64,000 nucleotides of DNA from Prosthecomicrobium pneumaticum. GTDB taxonomy: Bacteria > Pseudomonadota > Alphaproteobacteria > Rhizobiales > Kaistiaceae. Shown here piece by piece: positions 63,945 to 64,000 of the stretch. The first letter of the stretch is position 1. Each line of letters opens with the position of its first letter. Both the position numbers and the translations under genes were made by a program. The stretch covers positions 734,328 through 798,327 of the forward strand of contig NZ_JACHOO010000001.1 of NCBI RefSeq assembly GCF_014199915.1, in the 5' to 3' direction. Under the pieces are notes generated by a model. That model had not been told where the DNA came from. It saw only the letters and a program-made list of their open reading frames with translations, and searched no databases.

Positions 63945-64000
63945 TCAGCCGCCCCGCAGCCAGACCAGCATCTCGCCCGGAGCGCGGTTGTCCCAGGCGT
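63945..64000 (-). CDS. C-terminal end of an unidentified protein (partial)
   Basis: A minus-strand frame from the window edge ends W-D-N-R-A-P-G-E-M-L-V-W-L-R-G-G before TGA at 63947-63945. The adjacent intrinsic terminator supports a real gene. The family was not recognised. Confidence 0.5.
   Translation of the reverse strand, partial: AWDNRAPGEMLVWLRGG

Overview
The window looks like chromosome of a high-GC (roughly 70%) alphaproteobacterium, most likely a member of the Hyphomicrobiales (Rhizobiales). Supporting signs are recA followed directly by alaS, an alphaproteobacterial LexA box (GAAC-N7-GAAC) upstream of recA, many ribose/fructose-type sugar ABC transporters with GntR, LacI and SorC regulators, and TGATG/ATGA translational coupling. 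Genus cannot be set from sequence reading alone.

Layout. 1-5.6 kb: end of an unknown gene, then a coupled hydantoinase/oxoprolinase trio (B-A-B). 5.7-8 kb: OsmC-like protein convergent with an MFS exporter, which is divergent from a MerR regulator across a clear MerR-type operator. 8.5-12.1 kb: an orphan Imm50-like immunity gene whose 5' side is cut by a complete IS5/IS427-type element, then a glycosyltransferase-like and a polysaccharide pyruvyl transferase gene. 12.2-18.3 kb: a large autotransporter, a secreted delta-60-repeat protein, and a divergent XRE regulator. 18.3-31.4 kb: a carbohydrate/polyol catabolic region: GMC oxidoreductase, SDR, GatZ/KbaZ-like protein, PfkB kinase, LacI regulator, a three-gene ABC importer, SorC regulator, class I (LacD/YihT-type) aldolase, and an unusual ROK-kinase/P-loop-kinase fusion.

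31.5-36 kb: a five-gene minus-strand operon, tightly spaced or overlapping (PqqD-like, HprK-like kinase, two GT2 glycosyltransferases, NTP_transf_5), probably for a modified surface glycan or peptide. 36.1-46.2 kb: a second sugar regulon with a TIM-barrel-like unknown, SBP, ABC ATPase, two permeases, a phosphotriesterase-family hydrolase, a creatininase-family hydrolase, a GntR/UTRA regulator and an FGGY kinase. Three promoters in it carry the same inverted repeat (CTTGT-N4-ACAAG type). 46.2-49.2 kb: duplicated intergenic repeats, then PEP synthase with an FNR/FixK-like box.

49.3-54.3 kb: a lower-GC accessory island with an IS110 remnant, a two-gene CBASS-like defence module (CD-NTase plus SLATT membrane protein), a secreted papain-like protease and a secreted chitosanase-like protein. 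54.5-64 kb: core-like genes: AAA NTPase, recA, alaS, Kef-type antiporter, SDR, tRNA-Leu(CAA), two DUF1801 proteins, a small GNAT-like protein, and the end of a minus-strand gene with its terminator.

The best candidates for undescribed biology are the ROK/P-loop kinase fusion with its aldolase and SorC switch, the PqqD/HprK/nucleotidyltransferase/glycosyltransferase operon that lacks the usual peptide-cyclising partners, and the GntR regulon pairing a sugar importer with two unusual hydrolases.
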